DNA of 16,163 bases from Actinomycetota bacterium. GTDB lineage: Bacteria > Actinomycetota > Actinomycetes > Nanopelagicales > Nanopelagicaceae. The stretch is from contig SXMA01000053.1 of the NCBI GenBank assembly GCA_005777515.1, forward strand, positions 1-16,163, in the 5' to 3' direction. Numbering within the stretch: the stretch's first letter is position 1; every line of letters starts with the position of its first letter. This document shows positions 6,433 through 14,695 of the stretch, one piece after another. A program made the position numbers and the translations under genes. The notes below the pieces were generated by a model that worked only from the letters and a program-made list of their open reading frames with translations, was not told the origin of the DNA and made no database searches.

Positions 6433-8276
6433 CGAGAGTAGAGCTCGGCGTATATTCCATTTAGCTCCAGGAGTTCATCATGTTTGCCGCGCTCTGCTAT
6501 TGAGCCATTATCAAGAACCAAGATTTGATCAGCAGCTCTAATTGTCGAGAGACGATGAGCAATGACAATGCTTGTTCTATCTTTTAAAGCATTTGCCAGC
6601 GCAGCTTGAACCAGGAATTCATTCTCAGAATCTAAATGCGCTGTTGCTTCATCGAGAATTACAATTCTTGGGGACTTCAAAAGTAGCCTTGCAATGGCAA
6701 GTCTTTGCTTCTCACCACCAGAGAGTCGATGTCCCCTCTCCCCGACAACAGTTTCGAATCTATTAGGTAGGGAATTAATTAGCTCAAGTATTTGAGCGTC
6801 CTGACAAGCTTTCTCCATCTCAGAAGTGGTGGCATCAACTTTTGCATATCGAAGATTCGCCTCTATCGTGTCATGAAACATATGTGCATCTTGGGTAACA
6901 ACCCCGATGCTTGAGCGCAGTGACTGAACTTGAAGATCTCGAATATCAACCCCATTTATCGCTATGGAGCCAGAGGTAACATCATATAAACGTGGCAGCA
7001 GCGCACTTATCGTGGTCTTTCCCGCCCCTGAGCTACCAACTAAAGCAGTCATGGTCGAGGGCAGAACTTCAAATGAAATTCCTTTTAATACCTCACCACT
7101 ATCAACTGTCTCAGGCTTTGCTACTGATTCCAGAGAGGCAAGTGAGATCTCTTCAGCCTTTGGATAGGAGAAGCGGACTGAATCAAATTTGATGCTCAGT
7201 CCCCCACTGCCAACTGGCTTCGCAGCTGGTTTATCAGAGACCATGGGTTCAAGGTCAAGGACTTCAAATACGCGCTCAAATGAGACTAAAGCAGTCATTA
7301 CATCAACGCGCACATTAGATAACGCAGTTAGTGGGCCATAAAGTCGAGCCAGAAGTGCGGTAATAGCTAGCAGGGTTCCTAGTGAAATCTGCTTATTGAT
7401 TGTGAAATGTCCACCGACTCCATATGCAAAAGCAGTCGCAATTGCTGCGATTGAAGTTAGCGCAATAAAGAAGAGCCGGTTTAAAAGAGCGATTGAAATA
7501 CCAATATTTGCCACTTTCCTTGCTCTGGCGCTAAAGGATGAACTCTCGCTACCTGGATTACCATAAAGTGAAACTAGTAAAGCGCCAGAGACGTTAAAGC
7601 GCTCTGTCATCGTTGCTGACATTTCAGCATTTAGATTGAATGAATCCCTGGTCAATCCCTGAAGTTTCCTACCTACCCACTTAGTGGGAATGATGAAGGC
7701 AGGAAGCAGTAATAAAGAAACCAGCGTGATCTGCCAGGAGAGAATCAACATCGTTACCGTTACCAGGATCAAACTTAAAATATTGCTAATTAGCCCAGAC
7801 AGCGTTGAGGTGAAGGCCTGCTGGGCCCCAATCACATCAGAGTTGATTCGAGAGATCAATGCCCCGGTTTGAGTACGTGTGAAGAATGCAATTGATTGCT
7901 TTTGAATATGGGTAAAGACTTGCGAGCGAAGATCAAATATTAAGCCCTCACCAATTCTTGCGGAAAACCATCTGCCAATCATGTTAAAGAGGGCATCAAG
8001 AAGAGCAATGAAGGCAACCAACAGTGCTATCTGAGTGACTAAGACAGAATTGCCTGGTATGACGCCATCATCTATTAGATTTCTAAGAAGCAGCGGAGTA
8101 GCCACAATTAAGAAGGCATCAATAACCACCGTGATTAAGAAGAAAATTAAGAAGGCCTTATAAGGAAGAGCAAACCCAAATATTCTCTTTACAGTCCCGG
8201 GTTTTAATTTCTGGTTCTTAACCGAAGAATCGGCCGTGAAGGATCGAAAGGACATCCAAACTGCCATTTGGGACAT
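6414..8276 (-). CDS. ABC exporter, fused membrane and ATPase domains (half-transporter)
   Basis: A 620-aa type IV ABC exporter half-transporter that would work as a dimer. The membrane domain (about 30-325) has six hydrophobic helices beginning near 40. The nucleotide-binding domain (about 360-610) is complete: Walker A GSSGAGKT (414-421), Q-loop Gln462, signature LSGGE (518-522), Walker B IVILDE with catalytic Glu543, and switch His574 in IAHRLSTI. Both ATP sites should therefore be active. The stretch between the A-loop FSYP and the first strand (about 371-396) is longer and more acidic than in most exporters (EEISLASLESVAKPE), which I recall from actinobacterial relatives. Substrate cannot be inferred. 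The ATG at 8276 has TAGGGT six bases before it, so the gene probably has its own leaderless promoter and is not the end of the suf operon. Starts at Met4 or Met8 are possible. Confidence 0.93.
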   Translation of the reverse strand: MSQMAVWMSFRSFTADSSVKNQKLKPGTVKRIFGFALPYKAFLIFFLITVVIDAFLIVATPLLLRNLIDDGVIPGNSVLVTQIALLVAFIALLDALFNMIGRWFSARIGEGLIFDLRSQVFTHIQKQSIAFFTRTQTGALISRINSDVIGAQQAFTSTLSGLISNILSLILVTVTMLILSWQITLVSLLLLPAFIIPTKWVGRKLQGLTRDSFNLNAEMSATMTERFNVSGALLVSLYGNPGSESSSFSARARKVANIGISIALLNRLFFIALTSIAAIATAFAYGVGGHFTINKQISLGTLLAITALLARLYGPLTALSNVRVDVMTALVSFERVFEVLDLEPMVSDKPAAKPVGSGGLSIKFDSVRFSYPKAEEISLASLESVAKPETVDSGEVLKGISFEVLPSTMTALVGSSGAGKTTISALLPRLYDVTSGSIAINGVDIRDLQVQSLRSSIGVVTQDAHMFHDTIEANLRYAKVDATTSEMEKACQDAQILELINSLPNRFETVVGERGHRLSGGEKQRLAIARLLLKSPRIVILDEATAHLDSENEFLVQAALANALKDRTSIVIAHRLSTIRAADQILVLDNGSIAERGKHDELLELNGIYAELYSRQSFGA

Positions 8277-8282
8277 ATCTCT

Positions 8283-8311
8283 ACCCTAGACCAGAATCGG
8301 CCAAAAAATGA
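8283..8311 (-). promoter_or_regulatory. Probable leaderless promoter of the ABC exporter gene
   Basis: On the minus strand TAGGGT (8283-8288), then AGAGAT, then ATG at 8276. An upstream TCATTT/TTCATT at 17-18 bp is only a weak -35. The identical TAGGGT-N6-ATG arrangement occurs at ctaA, which raises confidence a little. Confidence 0.45.
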
Positions 8312-8316
8312 ACGAG

Positions 8317-8628
8317 TTAGACAGTAAAGCCAATCGCACGCAGTTGTTCACGCCCATCATCGGAAATTTTATCTGGCCCCCATGGTGGCATCCATACCCA
8401 ATTAATCTTTACATCAGTGACTAGGTCTTGAAGTACAGATTTAGTTTGATCCTCAATCACATCTTGAAGTGGGCAAGCTGCAGAGGTAAGGGTCATATCA
8501 AGTACCGCGACATTTGAATCATCGATAGAAACATCGTAGACAAGCCCTAGATCAATTACATTAATTCCGAGCTCTGGGTCAATAACATCCTTCATTGCCT
8601 CTGTTACATCATCTCTCGATGCGCTCAC
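8317..8628 (-). CDS. MIP18/PaaD-like DUF59 protein, SufT-type Fe-S maturation factor
   Basis: A small DUF59 (iron-sulfur cluster assembly associated) protein that probably helps deliver or mature Fe-S clusters, as known for SufT. With the GTG start at 8628 it has 103 aa. The family signature is AMKDVIDPELGINVIDLGLV (11-30), DMTLTSAACP with the conserved Cys52 (44-53), and VWMPPWGPDKIS (78-89). The frame is open up to an ATG at 8670, but that would overlap sufU by 38 nt and add a basic, non-homologous stretch. The GTG instead lies 4 nt after the sufU stop and has AAAGGA nine bases in front, and homologs usually begin with a sequence like MSASRDDVTEAM. It is the last gene of the suf operon, the usual actinobacterial arrangement. 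Confidence 0.9.
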   Translation of the reverse strand: MSASRDDVTEAMKDVIDPELGINVIDLGLVYDVSIDDSNVAVLDMTLTSAACPLQDVIEDQTKSVLQDLVTDVKINWVWMPPWGPDKISDDGREQLRAIGFTV

Positions 8629-8632
8629 TTTT

Positions 8633-9079
8633 TTAGATCCTTTCCTTACTTGTTGCCTGAAGTATCGCATCTTTCGTTGCCATCCATCCCAATAGAGCGC
8701 ATTTTACTCTAGCTGGAAACTTAGAAACCCCAGCGAAAGCTATCCCATCGCCGATTAGCTCTTCATTGCCAGAATCTGCTCCCTTGCTTAACACCATGCC
8801 TTGGAATGAGTCAATTATATTTAGAACCTCAGCAATTTCTCTGCCCATCATCAAATCTGATACTACTGAAGTGCTAGCTTGCGAGATTGAGCAGCCAATC
8901 CCATCCCAACTAACTTCTATCACCTTCTTGCCATCAGTATGAAGATTTAAAGTAATCTCATCGCCACATGAGGTATTTATATGTTGAACTTGAATTGTTG
9001 GATTTGGCTTTAGCGCCTTATTAAGAGGGCGCTTATAGTGCTCCAAAATAACTTCTTGATAGAGAGAATCTAGTTCCAT
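8633..9079 (-). CDS. sufU: Iron-sulfur assembly protein SufU (Zn-dependent sulfurtransferase partner of SufS)
   Basis: SufU accepts persulfide sulfur from SufS and passes it to SufBCD. It replaces SufE in Gram-positive bacteria. Its 148 aa include MELDSLYQEVILEHYKRPLN at the N-terminus and the zinc/sulfur ligands Cys38 and Asp40 (TSCGDE), Cys63 (GIGCSISQAS) and Cys127 (ARVKCALLGW). The roughly 20-residue insertion before the last cysteine (about 100-120), which separates SufU from IscU, is present. The ATG overlaps the sufS stop by one base (TAATG), implying translational coupling. No sufE-like gene is in the window. Confidence 0.96.
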   Translation of the reverse strand: MELDSLYQEVILEHYKRPLNKALKPNPTIQVQHINTSCGDEITLNLHTDGKKVIEVSWDGIGCSISQASTSVVSDLMMGREIAEVLNIIDSFQGMVLSKGADSGNEELIGDGIAFAGVSKFPARVKCALLGWMATKDAILQATSKERI

Positions 9080-10332
9080 TATCGGCTCTCAAAATACTTT
9101 CTAGCTCGCTCTACGCCATCAATTAGCGCTTCTATCTCATCAAAGTCATTATAAAGATAGAAAGAAGCTCGCGTGGTAGCAATAGTCTTAAATCGTCTCA
9201 TGAGCGGCCATGCACAGTGGTGGCCAGTTCTTACTGCAATGCCATATTGATCAAGAGCTTGGCCCAGATCATGTGGATGCACTCCCTCAACAGCAAAGGA
9301 GACTACTCCCCCGCGCATCTCTAAATCTTTTGGTCCAATTACAGAAAGTCCTTTAATACTCTGCAAACCATCGAGCGCTGCCTTAGTCAACTCAACTTCG
9401 TGCGCATGAATCTCATCAAGACCAATGGCGTTTAGATAGTCCACTGCGGCGCCAAGTCCAATTGCCTGCGCCATATTTGGTACACCAGCTTCAAAGCGTT
9501 TAGGAGCGTCAAGATATGTCGCTCTCTCCATCGTTACAGTTTCAATCATCGATCCACCGGTTAGAAAGGGTGGCATCTCATCTAGCAAGTTCTTCTTTCC
9601 CCAGAGGATTCCAACTCCAGTTGGGCCTAACATCTTGTGGCCAGAGAAGGCAATAAAGTCAACGTCTAAAGCTTTCACATCTACTTTGTAATGTGGAACA
9701 GATTGACAAGCATCAAGAACAAATAGGGCGCCAACGCTATGTGCTTTTGCTGTTACTAGATCTAGTGGAACTATAGTTCCAAGAACATTAGATTGATGAG
9801 TAAGAGCAACTACTTTAGTTCTCTCATTTATCAGCTCATCCATATTGGATAGATCTAAACGTCCATTATCACCTACCTTAAACCAGACTAACTCAGCCCC
9901 GGTTCGAGCAGATAGCTCCTGCCATGGAATTAAATTGGCATGATGCTCCATCTCAGAGACAACAATGCGATCACCTGGCTTAATATGAAACTCAGACCCC
10001 GGTCTGGCATTTCCAAGTGAATATGCAATTACATTGATGCTCTCAGTTGCTGACTTTGTGAATATGACTTCATCAACATCTGCATTAATAAAGGCAGCAA
10101 CTTTTGCTCGGGCTCCTTCATATAGCTCCGTTGCCTCTTCTGCTAATTGATGCGCGCCTCGATGAACTGCAGCGTTATGGTTCTCATAGAAATCTCGCTC
10201 AGCCGCGATAACTGAATTTGGTTTCTGTGAAGTTGCTCCGCTATCTAAATAGATGAGGCGATTGTTGCCACGAATCTCTCGCTTAAGGATAGGAAAGTCC
10301 GCCCTTATCGCTGAGAGATTTAATTTAGACAC
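9079..10332 (-). CDS. sufS: Cysteine desulfurase SufS
   Basis: PLP-dependent group II cysteine desulfurase that removes sulfur from cysteine as an enzyme persulfide for cluster building. From the GTG at 10332 it has 417 aa, normal for SufS. Landmarks are YLDSGATSQKP (28-38), EMEHHANLIPW (127-137) with a PLP-contacting His, the PLP lysine Lys233 in FSGHKMLGPTG, and the catalytic Cys373 in AVRTGHHCAWP. The frame is open to 10443, but that longer start would overlap sufC by about 100 nt and add an arginine/lysine-rich stretch unlike the family. The GTG lies 10 nt after the sufC stop, with a weak AGG upstream. It is followed by sufU in TAATG overlap. Confidence 0.96.
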   Translation of the reverse strand: MSKLNLSAIRADFPILKREIRGNNRLIYLDSGATSQKPNSVIAAERDFYENHNAAVHRGAHQLAEEATELYEGARAKVAAFINADVDEVIFTKSATESINVIAYSLGNARPGSEFHIKPGDRIVVSEMEHHANLIPWQELSARTGAELVWFKVGDNGRLDLSNMDELINERTKVVALTHQSNVLGTIVPLDLVTAKAHSVGALFVLDACQSVPHYKVDVKALDVDFIAFSGHKMLGPTGVGILWGKKNLLDEMPPFLTGGSMIETVTMERATYLDAPKRFEAGVPNMAQAIGLGAAVDYLNAIGLDEIHAHEVELTKAALDGLQSIKGLSVIGPKDLEMRGGVVSFAVEGVHPHDLGQALDQYGIAVRTGHHCAWPLMRRFKTIATTRASFYLYNDFDEIEALIDGVERARKYFESR

Positions 10333-10342
10333 AAGTTTTCGC

Positions 10343-11095
10343 CTACGCCTTGGCGTATTGCGCATAGCCCTTCTCTTCAAGTCGATCAGCAAGTTCAGGC
10401 CCGCCCTCTTCAACGATTTTTCCACCAGCAAAGACGTGAACAAAATCTGGCTTTATATAGCGAAGAATTCTGGTGTAGTGAGTGATTAACATGATTCCAA
10501 GGTTCTGCTCACTCTTTACGCGATTTACTCCTTCAGAGACAATTCTTAGCGCGTCAACATCAAGGCCGGAATCTGTCTCATCCAAGATTGCAATCTTTGG
10601 CTTGAGTAGCTCCATCTGTAAAATCTCATGGCGCTTCTTCTCCCCGCCTGAGAATCCCTCATTAACGCTGCGCTCTGAAAAAGTAGGGTCGATAGAGAGT
10701 TTGCTCATCGCCTCTTTAACCTCTCCCACCCAAGTTCTTACCTTAGGCGCCTCTCCTCGAAGAGCTGTTGCCGCAGTTCTTAAAAAGTTGGAAACAGAAA
10801 CTCCTGGAACTTCCACTGGATACTGCATGGCAAGAAAAAGTCCTGCCTTTGCTCGCTGATCAACGCTCATTTCTAGGACATCTACGCCATCAAGTGTTAC
10901 TGAGCCTCCGGTGACGCTGTACTTAGGATGACCTGCAATGGAATATGCAAGAGTTGATTTGCCAGAGCCGTTGGGTCCCATGATCGCATGCACCTCGCCA
11001 GAGTTAATTGTTAGATCAACCCCACGGAGAATCTCAATAGCTCCACTCTCGCCCTCAACGCTAACTTGAAGACCTTTGATTACTAGTTGTGCCAT
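10343..11095 (-). CDS. sufC: Fe-S assembly ATPase SufC
   Basis: Cytoplasmic ABC-type ATPase of the SufBC2D scaffold. ATP binding drives the conformational change needed for cluster assembly. It has 250 aa with Walker A GPNGSGKST (40-48), Gln91 in AMQYPVEVPGVS, signature FSGGEKKR (148-155), Walker B KIAILDETDSGLD (167-179) and the switch His206 (LITHYTRIL). KKRHEILQM and THYTRIL are specific to SufC rather than transport ATPases, and no membrane domain is attached. The ATG at 11095 is preceded by AAGGGG about ten bases upstream, in a 19-nt gap after the Rieske gene. Confidence 0.98.
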   Translation of the reverse strand: MAQLVIKGLQVSVEGESGAIEILRGVDLTINSGEVHAIMGPNGSGKSTLAYSIAGHPKYSVTGGSVTLDGVDVLEMSVDQRAKAGLFLAMQYPVEVPGVSVSNFLRTAATALRGEAPKVRTWVGEVKEAMSKLSIDPTFSERSVNEGFSGGEKKRHEILQMELLKPKIAILDETDSGLDVDALRIVSEGVNRVKSEQNLGIMLITHYTRILRYIKPDFVHVFAGGKIVEEGGPELADRLEEKGYAQYAKA

Positions 11096-11114
11096 CGCGA
11101 CTTACCCCTTAACG

Positions 11115-11423
11115 TTATTTCTTACTTGAAATCGTGACAGTATCTCCATCACGAACTACCGCAAATGTTTCAATTGCTTCAAAGGCAGGTGGGGTTAAAA
11201 CCTCTCCACTTCTTAGATCAAACTCAGCTCCATGAAGCCAGCACTCAATCTTGTAATCCTTGATCTCTCCTTCAGAGAGGGATGCCTCAGCATGGCTACA
11301 GATATCAGCGACTGCAAATACCTCATCACCGATTCTTGCCACACAGATATCCTCTGAGCCAAGTGTGAACTTAACCGGCTTTGATTCTTGAAGTTGATCT
11401 ACTTTTATCTCGATAGATTCCAT
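11115..11423 (-). CDS. Rieske-type [2Fe-2S] ferredoxin in suf operon
   Basis: A 102-aa soluble Rieske protein. Two ligand pairs are visible: Cys42-x-His44 (ICSHAEASL) and Cys61-x2-His64 (ECWLHGAEFDLRSG), the pattern of dioxygenase-type ferredoxins (NdoA/HcaC-like). There is no signal peptide or membrane anchor. In many Actinobacteria such a gene sits between sufD and sufC. It may supply electrons or carry a cluster for assembly, but its role in Suf is unproven. It starts ATG directly after the sufD stop (TAA-ATG), so it is part of the operon. Automatic annotation as a cinnamic acid dioxygenase ferredoxin would be misleading in this context. Confidence 0.93.
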   Translation of the reverse strand: MESIEIKVDQLQESKPVKFTLGSEDICVARIGDEVFAVADICSHAEASLSEGEIKDYKIECWLHGAEFDLRSGEVLTPPAFEAIETFAVVRDGDTVTISSKK

Positions 11424-12512
11424 TTATGCCCCAAGTGTTTCTAGCTGGCTATCAATCTTTGACATCAAACGCTCTTGAATTACCTCATCACCAATCTTGT
11501 CGATAATTTCAGTGAAGAAGCCTCTAATTACTAAGCGCCGCGCCTCATTCATCGGAATGCCGCGAGACATTAGATAAAACAGTTGCTCATCATCAAAGCG
11601 CCCCGTTGTGCTGGCATGACCCGCTCCCACAATCTCACCAGTTTCAATCTCTAGATTAGGAACTGAATCTGCCCTAGCTCCATCAGAGAGAAGTAAATTC
11701 TTATTTAGTTCATAGGTATCGGTTCCTTCAGCGTTCTGTCTAATAAAGACGTCGCCGATCCAAACAGTTCTAGCTCCATCTCCAGCAAGAACTCCTTTGT
11801 AATTCACCCGAGACTTCGCCCTTGGTATGCCGTGATCAACGAAGACGCGATGCTCTAAATGCTGACCATCAGTTGCAAAGTAAACCCCCCAGAGCTCAGC
11901 AGAGCTGCCCTGATCTGAGTATTCAACTGTTGGCAAGAGGCGAACTAGCGAGCCACCGATAGTTACTGTGATTGATTTAAAATTAGCATCTCTTCCAATA
12001 ATTGCATGATGGCGCCCCATGTGAACAGCCTTTGGACCCCACTCCTGCAGAGTAATAAAGGTCAGGTTAGCTCCCGCTTCAACCCTGATTTCGATCTCTT
12101 CACCGATGATGCCATCGCCAGTATTTTCAACAATCACAGTAGCTTTGCTGTGAGCACCTGCAGTAATGACAGTTCTTGAGAATTCACCACTACTTCCGGC
12201 GCTTCGCTTTAGCATGATTGGTTCATTAATAACTGCTTCATTCTCAATCTTTAGATGTACTACTTCGGTAACTTCATTTCTAAGACGCTGAACAATCGCA
12301 TCAGTAGTTGATGATTTTGCCGGAATATCACTTGCCTTAACAGTTGAGATATCAAAGCCAGCTCTAGCGCTTCCAAATAACTCGATTGAGATTCGATCAA
12401 TAACGCTAACTGCAGGATCATGAAGGCCCGCAATGCGCTTTAACGGAGTAAAACGCCAAGCCTCCTCGCGCCCAGTTGGCGTCAAGTAATTAGTTGGAAG
12501 AACGCTGCTCAT
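11424..12512 (-). CDS. sufD: Fe-S assembly scaffold protein SufD
   Basis: SufD pairs with SufB in the SufBC2D scaffold and helps bring in iron. It has 362 aa, slightly short for the family. The beta-helix core contains HRVFVDHGIPRAKSRVNYKG (221-240) and WIGDVFIRQNAEGTDTYELN. The C-terminal SufC-binding end has DGARADSVPNLEIETGEI, then GAGHAS with His299 (position of the functionally important E. coli His360) and [15 protein letters not shown] (306-320). The N-terminus carries GREEAWRFTPLKRI, typical of SufD. The ATG overlaps the sufB stop by one base (TAATG), and the gene ends flush against the Rieske ferredoxin start. Confidence 0.96.
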   Translation of the reverse strand: MSSVLPTNYLTPTGREEAWRFTPLKRIAGLHDPAVSVIDRISIELFGSARAGFDISTVKASDIPAKSSTTDAIVQRLRNEVTEVVHLKIENEAVINEPIMLKRSAGSSGEFSRTVITAGAHSKATVIVENTGDGIIGEEIEIRVEAGANLTFITLQEWGPKAVHMGRHHAIIGRDANFKSITVTIGGSLVRLLPTVEYSDQGSSAELWGVYFATDGQHLEHRVFVDHGIPRAKSRVNYKGVLAGDGARTVWIGDVFIRQNAEGTDTYELNKNLLLSDGARADSVPNLEIETGEIVGAGHASTTGRFDDEQLFYLMSRGIPMNEARRLVIRGFFTEIIDKIGDEVIQERLMSKIDSQLETLGA

Positions 12513-13924
12513 TAACCGACCGAGCCTTCCATCTGCATCTCAATTAGGCGGTTAAGTTCAAGGGCATATTCCATGGGAAGCTCTCGTGCGATTGGCTCAA
12601 TAAAGCCGCGAACAATCATCGCCATAGCCTCATCTTCTTCTAGTCCACGAGACATTAGATAGAAGAGTTGGTCATCGCTTATTTTTGAAACAGTTGCTTC
12701 ATGTCCCATCGTCACATCATCTTCACGGACATCAACATAGGGATAAGTGTCAGAGCGAGAGATAGTGTCAATTAGGAGAGCGTCGCATTTCACGGTGCTC
12801 TTTGAGTGATGCGCTCCCTCTTTGATTTGAACCAATCCGCGATAGCTAGTTCTTCCCCCGCCACGTGCCACTGATTTAGAGATAATTGTGGATGAGGTGT
12901 GAGGCGCGGCATGAACCATCTTGGCTCCTGCATCTTGGTGCTGCCCCTCTCCAGCAAAAGCAATTGAAAGAGTCTCGCCCTTTGAATGCTCGCCCATGAG
13001 AAATACAGCCGGGTATTTCATCGTCACCTTAGACCCGATATTTCCATCGATCCATTCCATGGTGCCGCCTTCAGCACAAATTGCGCGCTTGGTTACCAAG
13101 TTATAGACGTTATTCGACCAGTTCTGAATTGTGGTGTATCTAACTCGAGCATTCTTTCTCACGATAATTTCTACAACAGCTGAGTGGAGAGAATCTGATG
13201 AGTAAATCGGAGCTGTGCAGCCCTCAACATAGTGAACATAGGAACCTTCATCGGCAATGATTAGAGTTCTTTCAAATTGGCCCATATTCTCAGTATTGAT
13301 TCGGAAATACGCTTGAAGTGGAATCTCAACATGAACGCCCTTTGGCACATAAACAAATGAACCACCAGACCATACTGAGGTGTTAAGGGCTGCAAACTTA
13401 TTATCACCGACTGGAATTACTGAACCAAAGAATTCTTTGAAGATATCTTCATGCTCTCTTAGGGCAGTATCAGTATCAAGGAAGATAACGCCTTGCTTCT
13501 CTAGATCCTCACGGATTGAGTGATAAACAACTTCAGATTCATACTGCGCTGCAACTCCTGCTACTAGACGCTGCTTTTCAGCCTCGGGAATACCTAGGCG
13601 GTCATAGGTATTTTTAATATCCTCTGGCAGATCTTCCCAGGAAGTAGCCTGCTTCTCAGTTGAGCGAACAAAGTACTTAATCGTGTCAAACTTAATTCCA
13701 GATAAATCTGATCCCCAGTTTGGCATTGGCTTCTTATCAAAGAGGGCTAGACCCTTAAGGCGTAGCTCAAGCATCCAAGCAGGTTCATTTTTCTTGGCAG
13801 AGATGTCCCGCACTACCTCTTCGTTTAAACCACGTTTGCTATTGGCGCCGGCATCATTCTTATCCGACCAACCGAACTCGTAGTTTCCAATTCCCTCTAA
13901 CTCTGGGTGGGCGATTTGGCTCAT
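12512..13924 (-). CDS. sufB: Fe-S assembly scaffold protein SufB
   Basis: SufB is the subunit on which the cluster is built from SufU/SufS sulfur. It has 470 aa, the usual length. Diagnostic stretches are [19 protein letters not shown] (186-204), [19 protein letters not shown] with Cys236, [17 protein letters not shown] (357-365), [18 protein letters not shown] with Cys380, and [21 protein letters not shown] with Glu409. Cys380 and Glu409 keep the spacing of the essential E. coli Cys405 and Glu434. The ATG overlaps the sufR stop as ATGA, so repressor and scaffold are translated together from one message. The C-terminal [10 protein letters not shown] block is shared with SufD, its paralog. Confidence 0.98.
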   Translation of the reverse strand: MSQIAHPELEGIGNYEFGWSDKNDAGANSKRGLNEEVVRDISAKKNEPAWMLELRLKGLALFDKKPMPNWGSDLSGIKFDTIKYFVRSTEKQATSWEDLPEDIKNTYDRLGIPEAEKQRLVAGVAAQYESEVVYHSIREDLEKQGVIFLDTDTALREHEDIFKEFFGSVIPVGDNKFAALNTSVWSGGSFVYVPKGVHVEIPLQAYFRINTENMGQFERTLIIADEGSYVHYVEGCTAPIYSSDSLHSAVVEIIVRKNARVRYTTIQNWSNNVYNLVTKRAICAEGGTMEWIDGNIGSKVTMKYPAVFLMGEHSKGETLSIAFAGEGQHQDAGAKMVHAAPHTSSTIISKSVARGGGRTSYRGLVQIKEGAHHSKSTVKCDALLIDTISRSDTYPYVDVREDDVTMGHEATVSKISDDQLFYLMSRGLEEDEAMAMIVRGFIEPIARELPMEYALELNRLIEMQMEGSVG

Positions 13925-14625
13925 CGTTTACTCTGCTTTCTATTGCTGGTTTGGGATTTCTCGATTTTCTTGCCTTTACTTCCTAGTTGGGGAATAAATG
14001 TTGTGCAGACTCCATCGCCATGGGCAATTGTTGCTAAGCGTTGAACATGGGTTCCTAGAATCTTTGAAAAGGCCGCTGTCTCTTCCTCGCATAGCTGAGG
14101 GTATTCAGCTGCAACATGGGCTATCGGGCAGTGATGCTGACAGAGCTCAAGTCCAATTGCCTTGGGGTGAACATTTGCTGCATATCCTTCATCGCTTAAG
14201 AATTTTACTAAGCCATCAACGGGGTTCTTTGAGCCAGTTATAGTTTTCTTTGATCTGCGAATAATTTCATCAGCGCGATGCTTGGCAAAGCCATCAACTA
14301 AATGCGCACCTGCGCTAGCAGCCATATATTTCAGCGCAGAAACAGCAAGATCATCATATGAATGCTCAAATCTCTCTCGCCCTTTATCGCTCATCACAAA
14401 CACCTTTGAAGGGCGGCCTCTTAGGCCTGCGCTTCTAATATGCGGTTCGCGTTCTTCTAGAATTCCTTCGCCCACTAGAGAATCTAAATGGCGGCGAATG
14501 CCCGCTGGGGTTAGGCCAAGGGAGGATGCCAAGGCGACCGCGGTTGATGGACCATTTTCCAAAATGGCACGGGCAACCTGATCCTTAGTTCTTAAGTCCT
14601 CAGAAGGGGCTAGGGTGGATTTCAC
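13921..14625 (-). CDS. sufR: Fe-S-sensing transcriptional repressor SufR
   Basis: ArsR/DeoR-like winged-helix repressor of the suf operon. From the GTG at 14625 it has 234 aa. The helix-turn-helix is at about 12-50 ([20 protein letters not shown], then [14 protein letters not shown]), with the wing [14 protein letters not shown] at about 69-82. The sensor part holds Cys162, Cys166, Cys179 and Cys207. The spacing of the last three (13 and 28 residues) matches the cluster-binding cysteines I know from cyanobacterial and mycobacterial SufR. A basic low-complexity tail closes the protein. The frame reaches a GTG at 14661 (246 aa), but the 14625 start is followed directly by homologous sequence and has AACACT six bases upstream, overlapped by a CAAC-N6-GTTG palindrome. 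The sufB start overlaps its stop. Confidence 0.93.
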   Translation of the reverse strand: MKSTLAPSEDLRTKDQVARAILENGPSTAVALASSLGLTPAGIRRHLDSLVGEGILEEREPHIRSAGLRGRPSKVFVMSDKGRERFEHSYDDLAVSALKYMAASAGAHLVDGFAKHRADEIIRRSKKTITGSKNPVDGLVKFLSDEGYAANVHPKAIGLELCQHHCPIAHVAAEYPQLCEEETAAFSKILGTHVQRLATIAHGDGVCTTFIPQLGSKGKKIEKSQTSNRKQSKR

Positions 14626-14638
14626 AACGCAAGTGTTG
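14625..14638. promoter_or_regulatory. SufR operator, CAAC-N6-GTTG palindrome
   Basis: The plus strand reads CAAC-GCAAGT-GTTG, with a further ACGCAA-GTG-TTGCGT symmetry offset by two bases. CAAC-N6-GTTG is the SufR site known from cyanobacteria and, as I recall, Streptomyces. It covers the likely -10 element and start of sufR, so binding would block transcription of the entire suf operon. It also lies about 58-71 bp before the ctaA start codon. Confidence 0.72.
14632..14637 (-). promoter_or_regulatory. Possible -10 element for leaderless suf operon transcript
   Basis: The minus strand reads AACACT-TGCGTT-GTG (GTG at 14625). The A and T at the two most conserved -10 positions are present, but the first T is missing and no good -35 is seen, as might be expected of a regulated promoter. 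It lies inside the SufR palindrome. Confidence 0.4.
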
Positions 14639-14661
14639 CGTAATTCATGGCCAAACGCCAC

Positions 14662-14689
14662 TTCAAAGCGCCTATCAGCACTCTAGGGT
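14662..14689 (+). promoter_or_regulatory. Probable leaderless promoter of ctaA
   Basis: TTCAAA (14662-14667), 16 bp, TAGGGT (14684-14689), then TGGGCC and ATG at 14696. Four of six -35 bases fit the consensus. There is no Shine-Dalgarno before the ATG, and the arrangement equals that of the ABC exporter gene. Confidence 0.5.
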
Positions 14690-14695
14690 TGGGCC

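Noticed and set aside
8629-8670. ATG at 8670 as start of the DUF59 gene
   Set aside because: It overlaps sufU by 38 nt and adds a non-family basic N-terminus. The GTG at 8628 has a Shine-Dalgarno-like AAAGGA and 4-nt spacing from sufU.
10333-10443. Upstream extension of sufS to 10443 (adds 37 residues)
   Set aside because: It would overlap sufC by about 100 nt and encode a basic stretch not found in SufS. The GTG at 10332 fits family length and gene spacing.
11560-12680. Near-identical DNA stretch in sufD (about 11565-11600) and sufB (about 12650-12680)
   Set aside because: This is the shared [14 protein letters not shown] motif of two paralogous scaffold proteins, not a repeat element.
14626-14661. 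GTG at 14661 as sufR start
   Set aside because: The extra 12 residues would place the SufR operator inside the coding region, and no -10 or ribosome binding site precedes this codon. It is kept only as an alternative.
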